Source of the DNA: Adiantum capillus-veneris
Taxonomy: Eukaryota; Streptophyta; Polypodiopsida; Polypodiales; Pteridaceae
Length of the DNA stretch: 64,000 nt
Direction of reading: 5' to 3'
NCBI GenBank assembly: GCA_014529385.2
Contig: CM043954.1
Location: 8,641,306-8,705,305 of the forward strand
Positions within the stretch are counted from its first letter, which is position 1. Every line of letters begins with the position of its first letter. The notes below the pieces were generated by a model that had not been told where the DNA came from, ran no database searches, and saw nothing but the letters and a program-made list of their open reading frames with translations. Position numbers and translations under genes: made by a program. Shown piece after piece: positions 32,065 through 44,345 of this stretch.

Positions 32065-33580
32065 TCATGTATTCTTGTGGGGGAAAGCACGATAAGCATG
32101 CCCTTGCTCCCCGCACTTGAAACAACAGTTATCTTTACAATAACGCTCAAGCTCTTCAGGAGAGAGATTATTTTTTCCTTTAAAAACTCCCTTCTCCTTA
32201 GCTTTGTTGTTGTTGGCGTTGCCTTTAGGAGAATTTTGGACATTGTCCTTCCCCTTAGGCTCAATGTTATGGTCCTTGTTCTCCGTGGGCTTAATATTTC
32301 TCTTAGCCCCTTGTTGGAATTTGATTTCTAAAGCCACCATAGTATGGTGTATGACCGCAAATATGGTGCGTGGCCTTTGGGAGTTGACATACTCCGCTAT
32401 ATCTTCAATTAAGCCCGCACAAAATTGTTGTTTTTGCTCTCCAAAATCCATCTTTTCGAAAACAATGTCTTTGAGATGTAAGTCCCAACACTTGTGTACA
32501 TATTTGTGAATATATTTGTAGGGAGAGAGCTTCAACCTTCACCATTCGGTGAGTACTTTGTCTTTGGCATCGGTGGCCAAAAACCGCTTCATGATGGAAG
32601 CTCTTAAAGCTTTCCATGTTTGTGGAGCTTCACCATTTTCCCGTAGGCTAGAGCACCATTGCCTAGCGGACTTTTGAAAATGCATAGCTACATGGTGTAG
32701 CTTAGAGGACTCCGTGAAGCCCTCATCTCCAAACGCCACATCAAATTGTTGGATGAAATCCAAGACTTTGTTCGTAGCACCAAAGGTGCCATCGTAGGTA
32801 ATGAAAGAGATGTTCTGTCCTCCCTCTTTGAACTATTTGAGCTTGGACGACCTCTTCCATGTGGCATAGGATTTCCTATGGCCTCTTCTTTTTGGTGGTT
32901 CGAAAGTTGCACCATCACTTTCTTCAGAGGAGGAAGAATTTGAGGAGGATGGAGAAGAGGGTGACCTCTTTCTAGCCTTTTTCTTCCCTTGGTCTTGCTT
33001 GTCTGCACCATCACTTTCTTCATAAGAGGAAGAGGATGAAGAAGATGGAGAAGAGGGTGACCTCTTTCTCGCATTTTTATTCTCTTGTTTTGTGTCATCC
33101 CTCTTTGAATTATGGTGTGGAGAAGTGTGCGATGGTCTTCTCCATTTAGGGGGTAATGGAGAGATTTTTGCCCGCCGTCTAGGTGGAGCCATCTCCACCG
33201 AGGTGGCAGGAGACTCACTTATTTCTCCTTCTTTTGGTGGGGGGTCTTGAGTTCTCCTTTGGGAAGGAGATGCATCGTCAAGTAGTAGATTTTTGAGCCC
33301 TTTGTATGGATCCTCTTCTTCTTCCCAAATCGGAGAGAGGCATGTTTTGGAAGTCTCACAAGGAGGCTTCCTAGGTACTCTCTCTTGTTGGTGGGGAGTT
33401 TGGAGAATCCCATGAGTACGAAATTGCCTGCACTTCACTTTGAAAGGATGGATTTTCCATGGCTTGTTGAAGCCTAGAAACAAGGTAGTTAACAAGCATA
33501 GAGGCATCATTAGTAGCCTGCTCATTAGCAAAATCAAAGCTATCAGCATTAATTTCACTGTCTTTACTATTGTCATCCAT
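32065..33580 (-). pseudogene. Gypsy A gag remnant
   Basis: Begins with MDDNSKDSEINADSFDFANE at 33580, homologous to the gypsy C gag start. Later frames hold the Arg/Ser/Pro-rich region (KKARKRSPSSPSSSNSSSSE, 32833-33576) and the gag domain (MDFIQQFDVAFGDEGFTESS, 32539-32763; KDIVFEKMDFGEQKQQFCAG, 32065-32535). The end is a complete zinc knuckle CFKCGEQGHAYRAF in which the last Cys has become Phe. Several frameshifts are present. Confidence 0.85.
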
Positions 33581-33998
33581 TCTAACTACTTTTAGGTGTA
33601 AAATTGTTTTAAGGTGTACTTTGGCACTTCAAGCCCTAGTTGCTACTCCTCTTTACCCCTTTAGAAAAGCACTCAAGCTCCTATACCCGTGGCTCGAATA
33701 TCATAAATTGCAAGGAATAGAAGAGAGGGTCTTTCAACACCAAAAAAGTACCGGCTCTTGTCAAGCTTCTAATAGCTCAATAGTGGTTAAGCTGTAGGCA
33801 AGCCCCGTAGGACTCCACTATTAATACCATATCTCTCAGTGGTGATGCCTCGTTATCTGCATGAAGCAGGAACACTACAAGGCTAAAAAATCCCTATTCT
33901 ACTTACTAAATTGCAATTAACAATACAAACCGTTTATAGCTAGCTTGAGGACCTCCCTTCTTGAGCAAGAAAAGAGAAACCTTGTACTTTGATACCAA

Positions 33999-35539
33999 TG
34001 TAACATTTAATAGCCTAGTAACTTGTGTGTAGCAGAAAATAGCATAAACATAGTGAGCATTTCATTAGAATAGATTCTTGATGATCATGGCAAGAGTGCT
34101 TGGATGGAGAGAGCAACAAAAAGCATAACACTAGTTATATAGGCAGGAACAATACTTCAAAAGAGAGAAATTAAGCTATTGACAACAGTTGAGGACTGGA
34201 TTTACATGGAGGAGGTCCCCCCTCCAAAAGACTTTGTACTATAGGTTTCCCCCATCAAGGGAGACATTTTATTTTACAATACTTTGTGTTCCTTCAATAA
34301 CTTGCTGGTGCAATGAAGATGGAAGCTTCAAGCACCATGCACACACTTATAAAACACAACATCAATTCCCCCTCATGGTCTTAGGCCCAAGACCTCACAC
34401 ACCTTGAAATATGGTGAGAGCTAGCGGGATATGAGAGTAGATTGAGAGGAAGAAGGAGTATTCTTATGAGAAAGAAGTATATCTGGTCACATAATTACTC
34501 ATAAAAGCTTAGCATAGATTATTAATTAGCATGGTAGAGGAGATGAGCATGCATTGAAGCTTGGATCTTGGTTCGATTTGCATCACAAAGCCAAGAGTTG
34601 TTGGTGTAGGCCTCCCTTCTCACAAGCATGAAGTAGATGTTGAGCTTTCCATTAAATCTTGAGAAGGAGAGAGAGTCTTCTTTGCTTCACACATGAGATT
34701 GTGTGAGAGTGTGTGTGATAATGCCGTGCCAAAATCAGCCCCCTGTCTCTCTTGGTCGACTCCTCAATGGACCCTGGAAAGCTTAGCCAATGATAATTAA
34801 GAAGCATAAGTGATATCCTTGTGACATGTGTCCCACTTTCCCCTTTTGTGAGAACTTTAAGTAATTAATTAATGTAAATAAACTCTCATTGGACCCCTTA
34901 GTCTTCTGGCCAATAGGAATCAGGCAAGCCATTGGGCTGCTGAATGCTCATTGGACCCCTTGGGAGACAATCCAATAGTCTTCTAGAGAGCTTAATTTCT
35001 ATTGGTTCTTTTATCAGGTTTTTTAAAATGAATTAAACTAAATGTACTGTAGCCTAATTCTCATTGGTCCACCTCTATGGCCATCCAATAGGAATTGAAT
35101 GCATCTTGGGGGCAGCTAGGCTAGGGAGCTGACATGTGTCCCCTATTCCCTTTGTGTAAAGGGAGCCTGCTAGAGTGTGTGTGTCCTTGTCTCTCATCCA
35201 CTACAAGAAAGGCTCGCCCCCTCCAAGATAGGGATGTGGGAAGATTTTTGAGTTTTTCCACAAGCATCCAATTTGCCCTATGTTTTGACCATTGGATCTA
35301 ACCTTTGAATTTTGGAACCGTAGCATTTTGGAAGTCTTAATGGGCTCAACCTTAGGGTCTTTGAAGCCCATTGTTTGCACATTGCTCTTTTGCAGATGGC
35401 CCCCCCTTTGAATCCCTATTTTCCCTCCTTTGGATCCCTACTACGACCGGTCTACCAGCTTAACCAATATTCTAACTTTTTCTCCCCTGGTACTTCCCCA
35501 TATTAAATGATTAGTTTAACATGAGAAAATCATTTAGGA
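33999..35539 (-). repeat. Gypsy A 5' LTR, outer end missing
   Basis: Starts TGTAACATTTAATAGCC one base after a degenerate primer site (33986-33997, three mismatches by eye) and follows the gypsy C LTR to CATTTAGGA at about 35539, where similarity stops about 38 bp before the expected ATTATGACA end. It includes a cluster of CCAAT/ATTGG boxes at about 34760-35100. Confidence 0.88.
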
Positions 35540-36309
35540 TGTCTTTGGGGCCCATGGTGGGGTCATGTGGTCAAATCCTAACTCTCTTTTAAGGGGGTAT
35601 AATCCTCCTTACCGCCATTGGTTTAGTTCGCTAGTGCTGTTGCACATATGGCCATTCTTTTGCCACTCATCCGGACTTTCTGTCCCATTAACCCCTTTTG
35701 AATGCCTTTTTGGGTCCATAGGGGGTTTTCACGTGCCGACAACGGACCTCAAGCAAAACTCAATTGCACCTATTTAAGGGTGGTAGATCTGCAAGAATGT
35801 CATCACGCTCTACAAGCCTCTAAAGGGCAAGTCAAGCTCAATGAAGGGTGCATTCCCATGTGCAAGACAAAGCCTTCCCCTTTTGCAAGTGTTCCCATAG
35901 CATACAATTTTGGCACCAACTTAAAACCTTTTCAAAAATAGGGACGTTTCTAGAACTTCTTTTGGTTGCCGATGGACACGAGCTTTAGATTGTATATCCC
36001 CATGAATTACCTTTTGTGTGTGCCTCCTAAATAGTAGCCCCAAGCTTTGTAAACTATACCCTAAAGGAATTTCCCATGCTTCAAAGGTTTTTTTTTTTGA
36101 AGAGGAGCTCCATAAAGTGGAGAGTGTCTTCACAAGGATGTCAATTTTGTAAAATCGTCACACGAGGACTAGACACGGCCCCAAGTGGGTAACACCTTCC
36201 TCTCACGCACCTCTACAAATGTACCATTCTTGTTACACACATTTTGTGGGGGATACACTTTGGGCAAGGATAATCTCTAGGTTTTGATGGCCAAGGATTC
36301 CACACTTGG
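35540..36309. other. Unclassified interval
   Basis: No recognisable gene or repeat boundary. Contains a short T-run near 36090. It could be the start of the element that carries the gag relic to the right. Confidence 0.5.
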
Positions 36310-37020
36310 CATATAAAAACCAAGGGATATTTAATGAAGAAGCAACTATGGCCCACAATCAAGCCATTAGGAGAGGAAGAGAGAATAAAAAATAGAGGTT
36401 CTCATGCACAATTCATAGCATTAGATGAGCAAGAATTAGGGATCCTTCTCATCACTAGAGGGGATAATTACATCCACTACCTAGATGAATGCACTACTTC
36501 ATACGATGCATGGGTCATGCTTGAGAAGAAATTTGTATCCATTGCCAAACACTCCAAAATCTCTCTCAAAATTCACCTCTATGGTCTTACCATGGAACCA
36601 TGAGAAGACCTTGCTTCTCTTGTCAACCGAATGAAGATCATATCCAATCGGCATACATAAAATGCTCGGTGGAAAACAAATACCAAGTAGCTACTCTACT
36701 CAAAGAGGTACTAGATGCAGAGACTACGGCCATATTATGACAATGCTCAAAGAAAATGAGCCCGTACCAAACCTAAAGAATATCATTAACTCTCTCCAAG
36801 AGCAGGAGAAGAAGATCCGAGATACAAAGACTTTTCGAGGAGCTTTTGTTGCTACATCATCAAGGAACCAAACAAAGCAAAGATGCAAACACTGCAATCG
36901 CACCAACCACACATCCAACAAAAGTTATAAAATCAATCCCTGTGTGCGTTGTGGTAAAAATAACTTATTCCTCACGTTCATGTGTACATACTCTCACTCT
37001 TGGTGTCTAGCCCGATAAAA
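36310..37020 (+). pseudogene. Copia gag relic (UBN2-type)
   Basis: 36334-36603 reads HAQFIALDEQELGILLITRG, TSYDAWVMLEKKFVSIAKHS and KISLKIHLYGLTMEP, then a stop followed in frame by EDLASLVNRMKIISN, a typical copia gag core. 36662-37018 continues in another frame with HIMTMLKENEPVPNLKNIIN and SLQEQEKKI and a Cys/His-rich region CKHCNRTNHTSNKSYK...CVRCGKNN resembling the nucleocapsid of Copia gag. It is a different copia lineage from copia 1-3. No LTR or pol is identifiable around it. Confidence 0.75.
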
Positions 37021-38127
37021 TTTGTCAATATGGCTCAATACTATGCCTGATAAGAGCAAAATTTTGTTAAAAGGTCAGTAGAAAGAAAAAATTAGGGCAT
37101 CAAAAACACATAATAATTTGTACACATAATCTCTCATCATCTTGCATCTTGAGATATTGCAACATGCTACTCCAACTATGGTTACTTTTCCCCCTTCCCA
37201 TTCTGAGTTGTCCTAGTTGTGCAATGTGTATGGGTGCGAACAATGTATCTATGCAAGGCCATGGAATGTGTCCGTATGATGCTTATCAAAGAGATGCATG
37301 GGTAACATGATTCTATGCAAGATGTGGGTACCGAATAGATGGTTCAATGGTTTTTGTTGGTGAGGTTTCATCAAGAGTGTGTTTTCCAAACAAAAGTCAT
37401 TGAAGATTAATCACCCATTCTTTGATGGTTGGTTTGGAGAGTACGATGGATTGGTTATTGATTTGGCTTGGAATGGCTTTAGGTACCCACTTGAAGATTG
37501 GTTTTGGATACTTTGAAGGTGTTTGGTAGTTTGATGGTTTTGATCTCCATTTCCATGATAGTTCTTTGGCGGTTATGGACTCCTCTACTTGGTAGTTGGG
37601 AATCCACTTGTACTTTTGTGAGCTTGATAAAGCATTGGGGTGTTGTTTGAATTTTGTCAATTGTTTGGGCTTATGACTAGGTGTTGTGGTCACTTGGGAA
37701 CTTGGTTTAGTTTATGAAAATCAGCGCTTTGGGTATCCATATTTGTTGCGGTTTGCTTTCCATGATCAATTTTTCTAACACAAACGTGCTTATCCTTTCT
37801 CCCACAAATCCTTGTAGGCTGTTGCAATTAAATAGCTAACGTTAGCTCCTCTTGCTCTAATTATTCTAACTAAGATTTCACATTCCAAATGTGATATGTT
37901 GGGGCCAAGGATGTAACGTACGATGTACTCTTGAGGTTGTACTTCAGAGTGTCATCCCATCAATCTAGTAATGCTTAAGTGCACATCCATGAAACTCCTA
38001 AAGTGATTTCTTTATTGAGATCTATATGTGGCCATGATGTGGAGTTGATGTGGACAATTATCACCATCGATGTTGATTGAGACATTGGCTTCTTGTCTCA
38101 CACTAGCCATTGTACCTTTGTTAGATG
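37021..38127. other. Unclassified interval
   Basis: About 1.1 kb with no gene I can support. A minus-strand open frame at 37397-37693 is rich in Lys, Pro, Ser and Trp (KWIPN, FKWVPK) and could be a copia remnant, but the evidence is weak. Confidence 0.45.
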
Positions 38128-38132
38128 CTCTT

Positions 38133-38926
38133 TGTTAAGTATGGAGCCTGATTTACCCTTGTAATTTTATGTGGTAAAAGCGCACATTTGTAAGGCCCCC
38201 ATTATGAGGAGAAGCCATCGTGCGTGAAGGAAAATCACTCACCGGAAACCAAAATTTTCACGAACAAGAATCAGGGGCAACTTTAAAGGCCTCGGGGGCC
38301 TCCGCCCCCGAGATTTTTTTCGCCGGAATATTCTTTTTCGCCGGAATATTATGGCAGAACGGCGGCCGAAAAGTGGTCGGAAAACAACCGGTCGGTTGGC
38401 CGGTGGCCGGTGGTCGGAAGTCAATGGCCGGTGGCCGGTGGTCGAAAGTCAATGGCCGGTGGCCGGTGGCCGAATTCAAAAGCGGACTTGTCTTCTCAAG
38501 GGCGGCCACACATGGGTAGATTGGAGGGTCCGATTTGGACTTATTCGCACAAGGGCGGCTACACATGGCTGTCTCTCATAAGAGAGGGCAGCCCTTTTGG
38601 CCTATACAAGGAGGCCATTTCTACACACATTTCATAGTGTGAAGTTGATGCAACAAGGTGAGTGTGAGGTGGTGAGAGTGAAGCAAGGCGGGAGCCCCAT
38701 TAAGGGTATAATACCTTTGTAATCTACTTCTTGTTTTGAAGTACTAAAGCCATTGAGTGGCTGCTTTCCCGTGGACGTAGCCCACATTGGGTGAACCACG
38801 TATATCGTGTGTACTCTCTCTCTGTCTCTCTCTCTCTCTACTCTATAATCTCGTGTATATAAATCTGTCTCTCTCCATTAAGTAATCTACTCAATTATCT
38901 ATTTAGCTACGTCTTATTTCCTAACA
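38133..38926 (+). mobile_element. Solo LTR of copia-1 family
   Basis: 794 bp, TGTTAAGTATGGAGCC to TTCCTAACA, flanked by the perfect duplication CTCTT (38128-38132 and 38927-38931). It carries an expanded GGCCGGTGG-type minisatellite at about 38398-38470, and its TATA box is mutated to TATACAA. Confidence 0.93.
38398..38470. repeat. GGCCGGTGGTCGGAAGTCAAT minisatellite in LTR
   Basis: Tandem units of about 30 bp containing GGCCGGTGG and GTCAATGGCC. The number of units varies between LTR copies: roughly one at 8130-8175, one to two at 11875-11920, two to three here and three at 7080-7160 (minus). Confidence 0.75.
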
Positions 38927-38931
38927 CTCTT

Positions 38932-40990
38932 AGCTCTATTTTGGTCAGTTCTATCATGGAGTTAGATAGTTTGAGGTATGTAGAATACAACATAGCATTA
39001 ACACAATGTCGTGTTGTGGCACGCATCATGGGAACAAATGCTATGAATCCATATTTAGATACATTATAGTATTTGTAATAATATACATAAGTATATGTGT
39101 GTCATTATCCTAAATAACCTTGAAAGTAACTTTCAAAAGTTTACTTTTGCGATTTACGTGGATAAAAAGCCTTAACCGCGTTGTGATTTTTTATTTATCT
39201 ATTTTTATCTCATATCTAGATCTTATACCTATCATGATTATCTAGATTCTATAGCTATGATGATTATATAGATCCTATAGCTATCATGATTATACAATAT
39301 TTATTTTATTTTTTTATCATATTTTATTTTCTATTTTAAACTAATATTGATTTTCTATTGGGATGCATACAAATTCTTGGACACTCTTTTCAAAGATCAT
39401 GATCATGCTTACATGCACCATGATGTGTGTATTCTTGGAGCCATAAGAAAATTCAAGGTTCAAGGTTGTGCTTATATACACCATATTGTGTGTATTATTG
39501 GATCTAGAAGGAAGTTCAATGCAAAGGGGCCCACCTGTAGACTTTTGTAGAGAGAAAAGAAACATGTTTTTGTATAATTTTGGACGTCCACTCGTATTCT
39601 TCACAAAAAATATAGCTCATGAGTTGAATAATATGCTCAAATGTTTTCATAATTTCTGGAGCTATGCCCAAGGAGATATGATCAAAATGGTTGACCCCAG
39701 TCTGCGTGTACACACCACAAAAGAACAAATCATTTTCAAGACTCCTCATCCCCTATTCACATTGCATATAGTGGAATTATTGAGGGTTCTCCACATCTAT
39801 GTAAAGAACCCTCTTCTCCCTTGTAAAGCAAGATCCAGGGAGTGAATTGATTTTAGTGGGAGGGAGTAAATCAAGAGTTAGGGAGTGAAGTGATGTTAGT
39901 GGGAAAGAGTAAGAATAGCGAGGACCAATTTCTATGTATGCCTTGGGGAAGCTGTACCTAAATTGGCAAGCACACACATATTTTGGCAAGCCTATGATCA
40001 TCTAGTGTACACATATTTTACTCATCAATAAAGGGTTTTGATTGACTTAATAAGGTGTCAAAGGTTGCAAATTGTTTGCTTCTTTGTGACAAATCAACAA
40101 CATACTTGTGGGCATATCCTGTAAGGTGTTACTCTTTACATTTGTTGTTGTTCTATCTCTCCATCTATCTCCCTCTCTAACCAAATCTATCTCTTTCTCC
40201 ATTAAATTCTTTGCTATTCTCTCTCTTCGTATCTATCTTCTTCTCTAACACTATGAAAATCTCTAATTGTTTACCTTGGAATTTTACCACGTTTTGTAGA
40301 GGCAGAGAGAGTCCAAAATCAGATGGGGAGGGAAGAGAGAGGAGGGGGGGAAAGGGGATTTTTTTCATTTCAAATATTACAACGCTTATTTTCGCGCTCA
40401 ATACTACGGCATTTGCCTCTGTTATTGTCGCAAAAATTCCGCGTCTATTCCCAAATCCCGCTTTAGCACCAAAACATTCAAATTTTGGCTTAAACATTCA
40501 AATTTTAGTGTTTCCTTTTGTTTTGGTGTTTCCCTCCCCCTCAATAAAAATAAAAGAGCACTATATGAAATTTTTACATTGAAAAAAAAAGATATGAAAA
40601 CATGGAACAATAGTTAGCTATGTGGATAAACATGAAATAACAAAGGGTCTGCTCCATTCTAAACTAATGCGTTGGGTCCACGTAAAGCAAGCATTGTCAG
40701 AGATGAGAAGCTAAACATAGATGAATCTTATGTCAAGGCATGGGCATGATAGAGTGAAGTGTCTCCACAGTTTACGAGATGGTAGCACCTATGTTAGTTT
40801 CCTCAAGCTTTATTTTGCAGTAATGTGCACATGGTCTACACTTTTGTTATCAACTAAATTAACCACTACCACTTGATTAACATAATCTAGCATGCTTCAC
40901 AAAATTAGAGAGATAAAGGGGGGGGGGGGGGGGGGAGAGATGAATGGATGACACGACAAAAAAAATTCATATCTTAAAGTATACAGAATG
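38932..40990. other. Unclassified interval
   Basis: No gene supported. AT-rich around 39180-39340. An imperfect tandem duplication of about 64 bp lies near 39405-39530 (blocks around GTGTGTATT). A CT-rich part lies near 40150-40250 and a run of 18 G at 40918-40935. Confidence 0.5.
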
Positions 40991-41029
40991 TTTATGAATC
41001 ATCTTCCCTACAAGAAGTGTCATCCAATT

Positions 41030-44000
41030 CTTAGCCCATGGCTCCTAAATCAATTAAGAGAGAAATAGAATTGTCTTTTGTGGATGTATTGGCTTCATCA
41101 TCTTCAGAATCGTCATCTTCCATCTCATCATCATCATCATCATCATGGAAATCATCCTCGCTAAGACTTGCGGGCCGGACTTGAATCATCGATCTCCCTC
41201 TCCTCTGTCTCCCCCTCATCCAAAGTAGGAGGTGGAATAGGGTTGAATATGGTCTCCACTTCATTAGTGGCAAAAATGGTTCTCCCTTGAGGTATTACAG
41301 GAATTACGAACCAAAGTTTTGGTTGGTGGATTGTTGAGATATAGATGACCTATAGAAAAGAATCTCAAAGTGAGTAACATTGGTATAATTAATGTTACAA
41401 AAAAATAAGAATAAAAAACGTAGTCACTCACCTACTCACAATTGCATGGAAAACCTAAATGCTTCCTTGTGTGATGCACACTAGAGTCCACCATGTAGAG
41501 GTCATTCTCATGCCGTCTAGATACATTTGCAAACCACTTTCACATGAAGATGAAGGTATGAAAGGTTCTAAAGTTAACCTTTGATATCCTTTATATAGTT
41601 CCATAGTACCTGGCTTCATCACAATTTGTGTCAAAGTTTCCCATGATGCCACTGGTCCATTTGGTTCTACGCTCGCCAATGTGGTGCATACAAAAGTGAC
41701 GACCCATTGACCACATAGAGTTAAAGGAAAGGCACTACAAAATATGAAAATATCATTTATCAATTACAAAGATAAAATCAAGAAAAAGCTATACAATATG
41801 GTTTAGGTATATGAGGACTCTACCTTTGGTATGCAACCTCGTGCATACTCCCATTCTTTGTCGGTGATTTCTTCTCTGCACACTTTTGCTTTGGTCATTC
41901 TCTCATGAATCCACTCCGCACTAATGAGATCTGGGAAACATGTAAGGTGTCTAGGCACTGGGGGGCCTCCTTCCTCCATATACTTTTTCCATGCTTCTCT
42001 CCTGAAAACACCTTGCCTTTTCCATTGTCCACAAGTCCACCCACTTGGTCATAACCTTTGCATTGAGAATACAAAAGTTATTGAACACTTGGGATAGATT
42101 CATATCCATGTTAAATAATTTTCCCTTTCCACCTGGCAAGTGAGAAATCATCCTTGCATCCACCTCATCTGACCACATGCAAGGCATTGAGGGATAAATT
42201 TGTGCCAAATACTCTGAGATGTAAAAAAATTCCTCTTGCACGATCCACCCTTTGGCCATACATGGCTCTGGTTGAGACCGTAGCCGCACAAAATCTTTGA
42301 GAGTCTTTAAAAACCTCTCTAAAATAACATCCATTGTGCGTGCACTACTCCACATATTGTGATCTCCTCAACCACGTGAACCAAGAGGTGGATTTGACTA
42401 AGAAGAACCGATTGAGAAAATGAATCCTCAATGGCACACACAGTTTCTGCTGCAAGTGTTTGAGCAGCACGGATAGCATCTATTTCATTTTCCTTGGAGC
42501 TCACAAATCTACAAGAGAACACACAAGAATACACTAAGTGTTGTTGAGGTTATTGTGTACATAAAAAAAGTTTGCTTGAGTGGAGTCTTGTGGTGTACCT
42601 TACTAGCTTTCCAAGTTTAAAAATAGCATCCCTCACTTTCTTGTCTCAGCATATGCACATACTCACCGACAGAATGAACTACAATGTAAATTAGAGGAAG
42701 CAAAACTGAGAGAAAGTCACAGACACAAATCATATGCGTCTTAAAAAAAAGAAATAGAGAGAATAGAGAGAGGAAGTTACTTGAAGCATCTTGTGCCAAT
42801 CATGGTACTTCAACCCATACAATTAAACGCTTCCACCTTTCTTCGCTTTTTTGAAGGCTCCCTTTAGCAACCTCATGTATCCTGTTGTTGTGTGAATAGA
42901 TACAATGCTACCCTTCACTTGGTCCAATTCTTCTTTGGATAGCATCCATCGTGCTTTAGGAAGCACAATCTTCCCATTGGGGGAATGACATGGAGTAGCA
43001 GAGGTGGGGAGACATTTCAAGACCCGCAAATCCTCCCTCACCTCCAATGAGTCCTTCTTGTCAATAATGTGGTCCCACAAGTTGTGGGGTACATTCTTGA
43101 ATATGTGCATGGATCCAAGAGGTGTTGTATTTTTAAGTCCTTCCAATGTGGAAGCCTTAAAAATATGGAATACCTTGACATACCTTTTGGTGGAGTTTTT
43201 GGAGATGGATTGTTGTTGTAGTGCTCTTCCCAAATATTTTCCATCGTGAGCTTTAGAGGTGTCTTCCCATTTGTTGGAGCCTTGTACTTGCTATGACCTT
43301 GGGGTAAGCAACGATGTTGGGGTAAGCAAAATAATTGGAATGCATTGTGGCCATTGTAACTGCCTCATACACCATGATGTTAGCAAGTAGGACATGCATT
43401 GTGGCCCGATGGATTGTTGTTGTAGTGCTCTTCCAAATATTTTCCATCGTGAGTAGAGGTGTCTTCCCATTTGTGGAGCCTTGTACTTGCTATGATTGGG
43501 GTAAGCAAATGATAATTGTTTGGAACCATTGTAACTGCCTCATCATCACCATGATGTCCGCAAGTAGGACATGCATTGTGGCCCGATGTTCCGCAAGTAG
43601 GACATGCATTGTGGCCCGATGTGGAAAACCCAGCATACATCATATCGTTAGAGAGAAGCTTCAAACTAGAGGGAGAGAAATAGAGAGAGAAGGGAAGGGG
43701 AGATACCAAAAATTTCTCCAAGCCCAAGATAGTTGTGCACAATCCACATAAGGATTCCCCTCACAATGGCTTCCCTCCCCCGCTTTAGAAGTGAGATATC
43801 TATAATAGCGATGCCTCTCTACTTATAACTCCTCCAACTCCTCGATGAGGGGCTTGAGATAGACATCAATATTCGCCACCTTGTAATTTCGTGGCACAAG
43901 CAAGGAAAGAAGTATATTGCCCTTCTTGGTTGTCATCCATGGTGGAATATTGTAGTTGACGATCACCACATGCCAAGTGCTCCATGAAGTAGACCTAGTG

Positions 44001-44345
44001 CCAAAGGGGTTGACACCATTACTTGCTAACCCAAGACTCAAGTGTCAAGGCTCCAATCCAAAGTCTGTCCATTGAGTTTCGATGTGCCTCCATGCTGGTG
44101 AACATATATCATTCCATCATTTGAGCGGTGGTTGGCATGCCATGTGAGAAGATCCATAATAGACTTGCTTTTAAACATGTGTTGAATGTGAGGGATTAAT
44201 GGAAAATGTCTCAATACCTTGCGGGGTAGGTGCACCCCGCTCACTCCGGTCTTGTAGCGTGCTTCTCCGCACACGAGACATGAGGTAGCATTTGTGTATA
44301 CCGCAATGAGCACATACTCCATGCCAAGTGCAGTGACATACGATC
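41030..44345 (-). pseudogene. CACTA (En/Spm) TNP2-like transposase, decayed
   Basis: Minus-strand pieces in transposase order. 44038-44322: CGEARYKTGVSGVHLPRKVL, RHFPLIPHIQHMFKSKSIMD, WHANHRSNDGMIY. 43823-44041: LGLASNGVNPFG, YNIPPWMTTKKGNILLSLLV, DVYLKPLIEELEEL. 43205-43742: the GHNACPTC block, present more than once through local duplication. 42823-43233: MHIFKNVPHNLWDHIIDKKD, LSKEELDQVKGSIVSIHTTT. 41951-42534: a DUF4218-like region (VHAQW, ERFLKTLKDFVRLRSQPEPC, AKGWIVQEEFFYISEYL). 41030-41760 is probably the C-terminal DUF4216-like part, ending in a run of Asp/Glu. Introns probably explain some gaps. Stops and frameshifts elsewhere mean it is not functional. Gypsy C splits it at 44345. Confidence 0.85.
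43205..43620 (-). repeat. Local tandem duplication inside the transposase
   Basis: Two copies of about 200 bp sharing GATTGTTGTTGTAGTGCTCT, TTTTCCATCGTGAG, GTGTCTTCCCATTTG and ATGCATTGTGGCC, followed by an extra short repeat of GCAAGTAGGACATGCATTG at about 43560-43615. Confidence 0.8.

Larger units (their letters stand above)
6295..35539 (-). mobile_element. Gypsy A: old Ty3/gypsy element with nested insertions
   Basis: A minus-strand chromovirus of the same family as gypsy C. Its 3' LTR starts with TGTAACATTTAATGG at 6295, and its 5' LTR begins at 33999 and breaks off near 35539. Between them lie pieces of gag-pol, interrupted by a solo copia LTR, copia 1, copia 2 (containing copia 3) and gypsy B. 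Removing these inserts restores collinearity with gypsy C. No flanking duplication is visible because the outer end of the 5' LTR (about 38 bp) is lost. It is the oldest layer of this stack. Confidence 0.85.

Noticed and set aside
36334-36603. Possible host zinc-finger or UBN2 gene
   Set aside because: The motifs match copia gag, with stops and frameshifts; a retrotransposon relic is the better reading.
39468-39845. A 125-codon open frame as a host gene
   Set aside because: No recognisable domain, it overlaps a minus-strand frame and begins in a small tandem duplication; insufficient support.
41031-41273. Separate acidic host gene
   Set aside because: The Asp/Glu tail lies in the position of the C-terminus of the decaying CACTA transposase on the same strand; no independent evidence.
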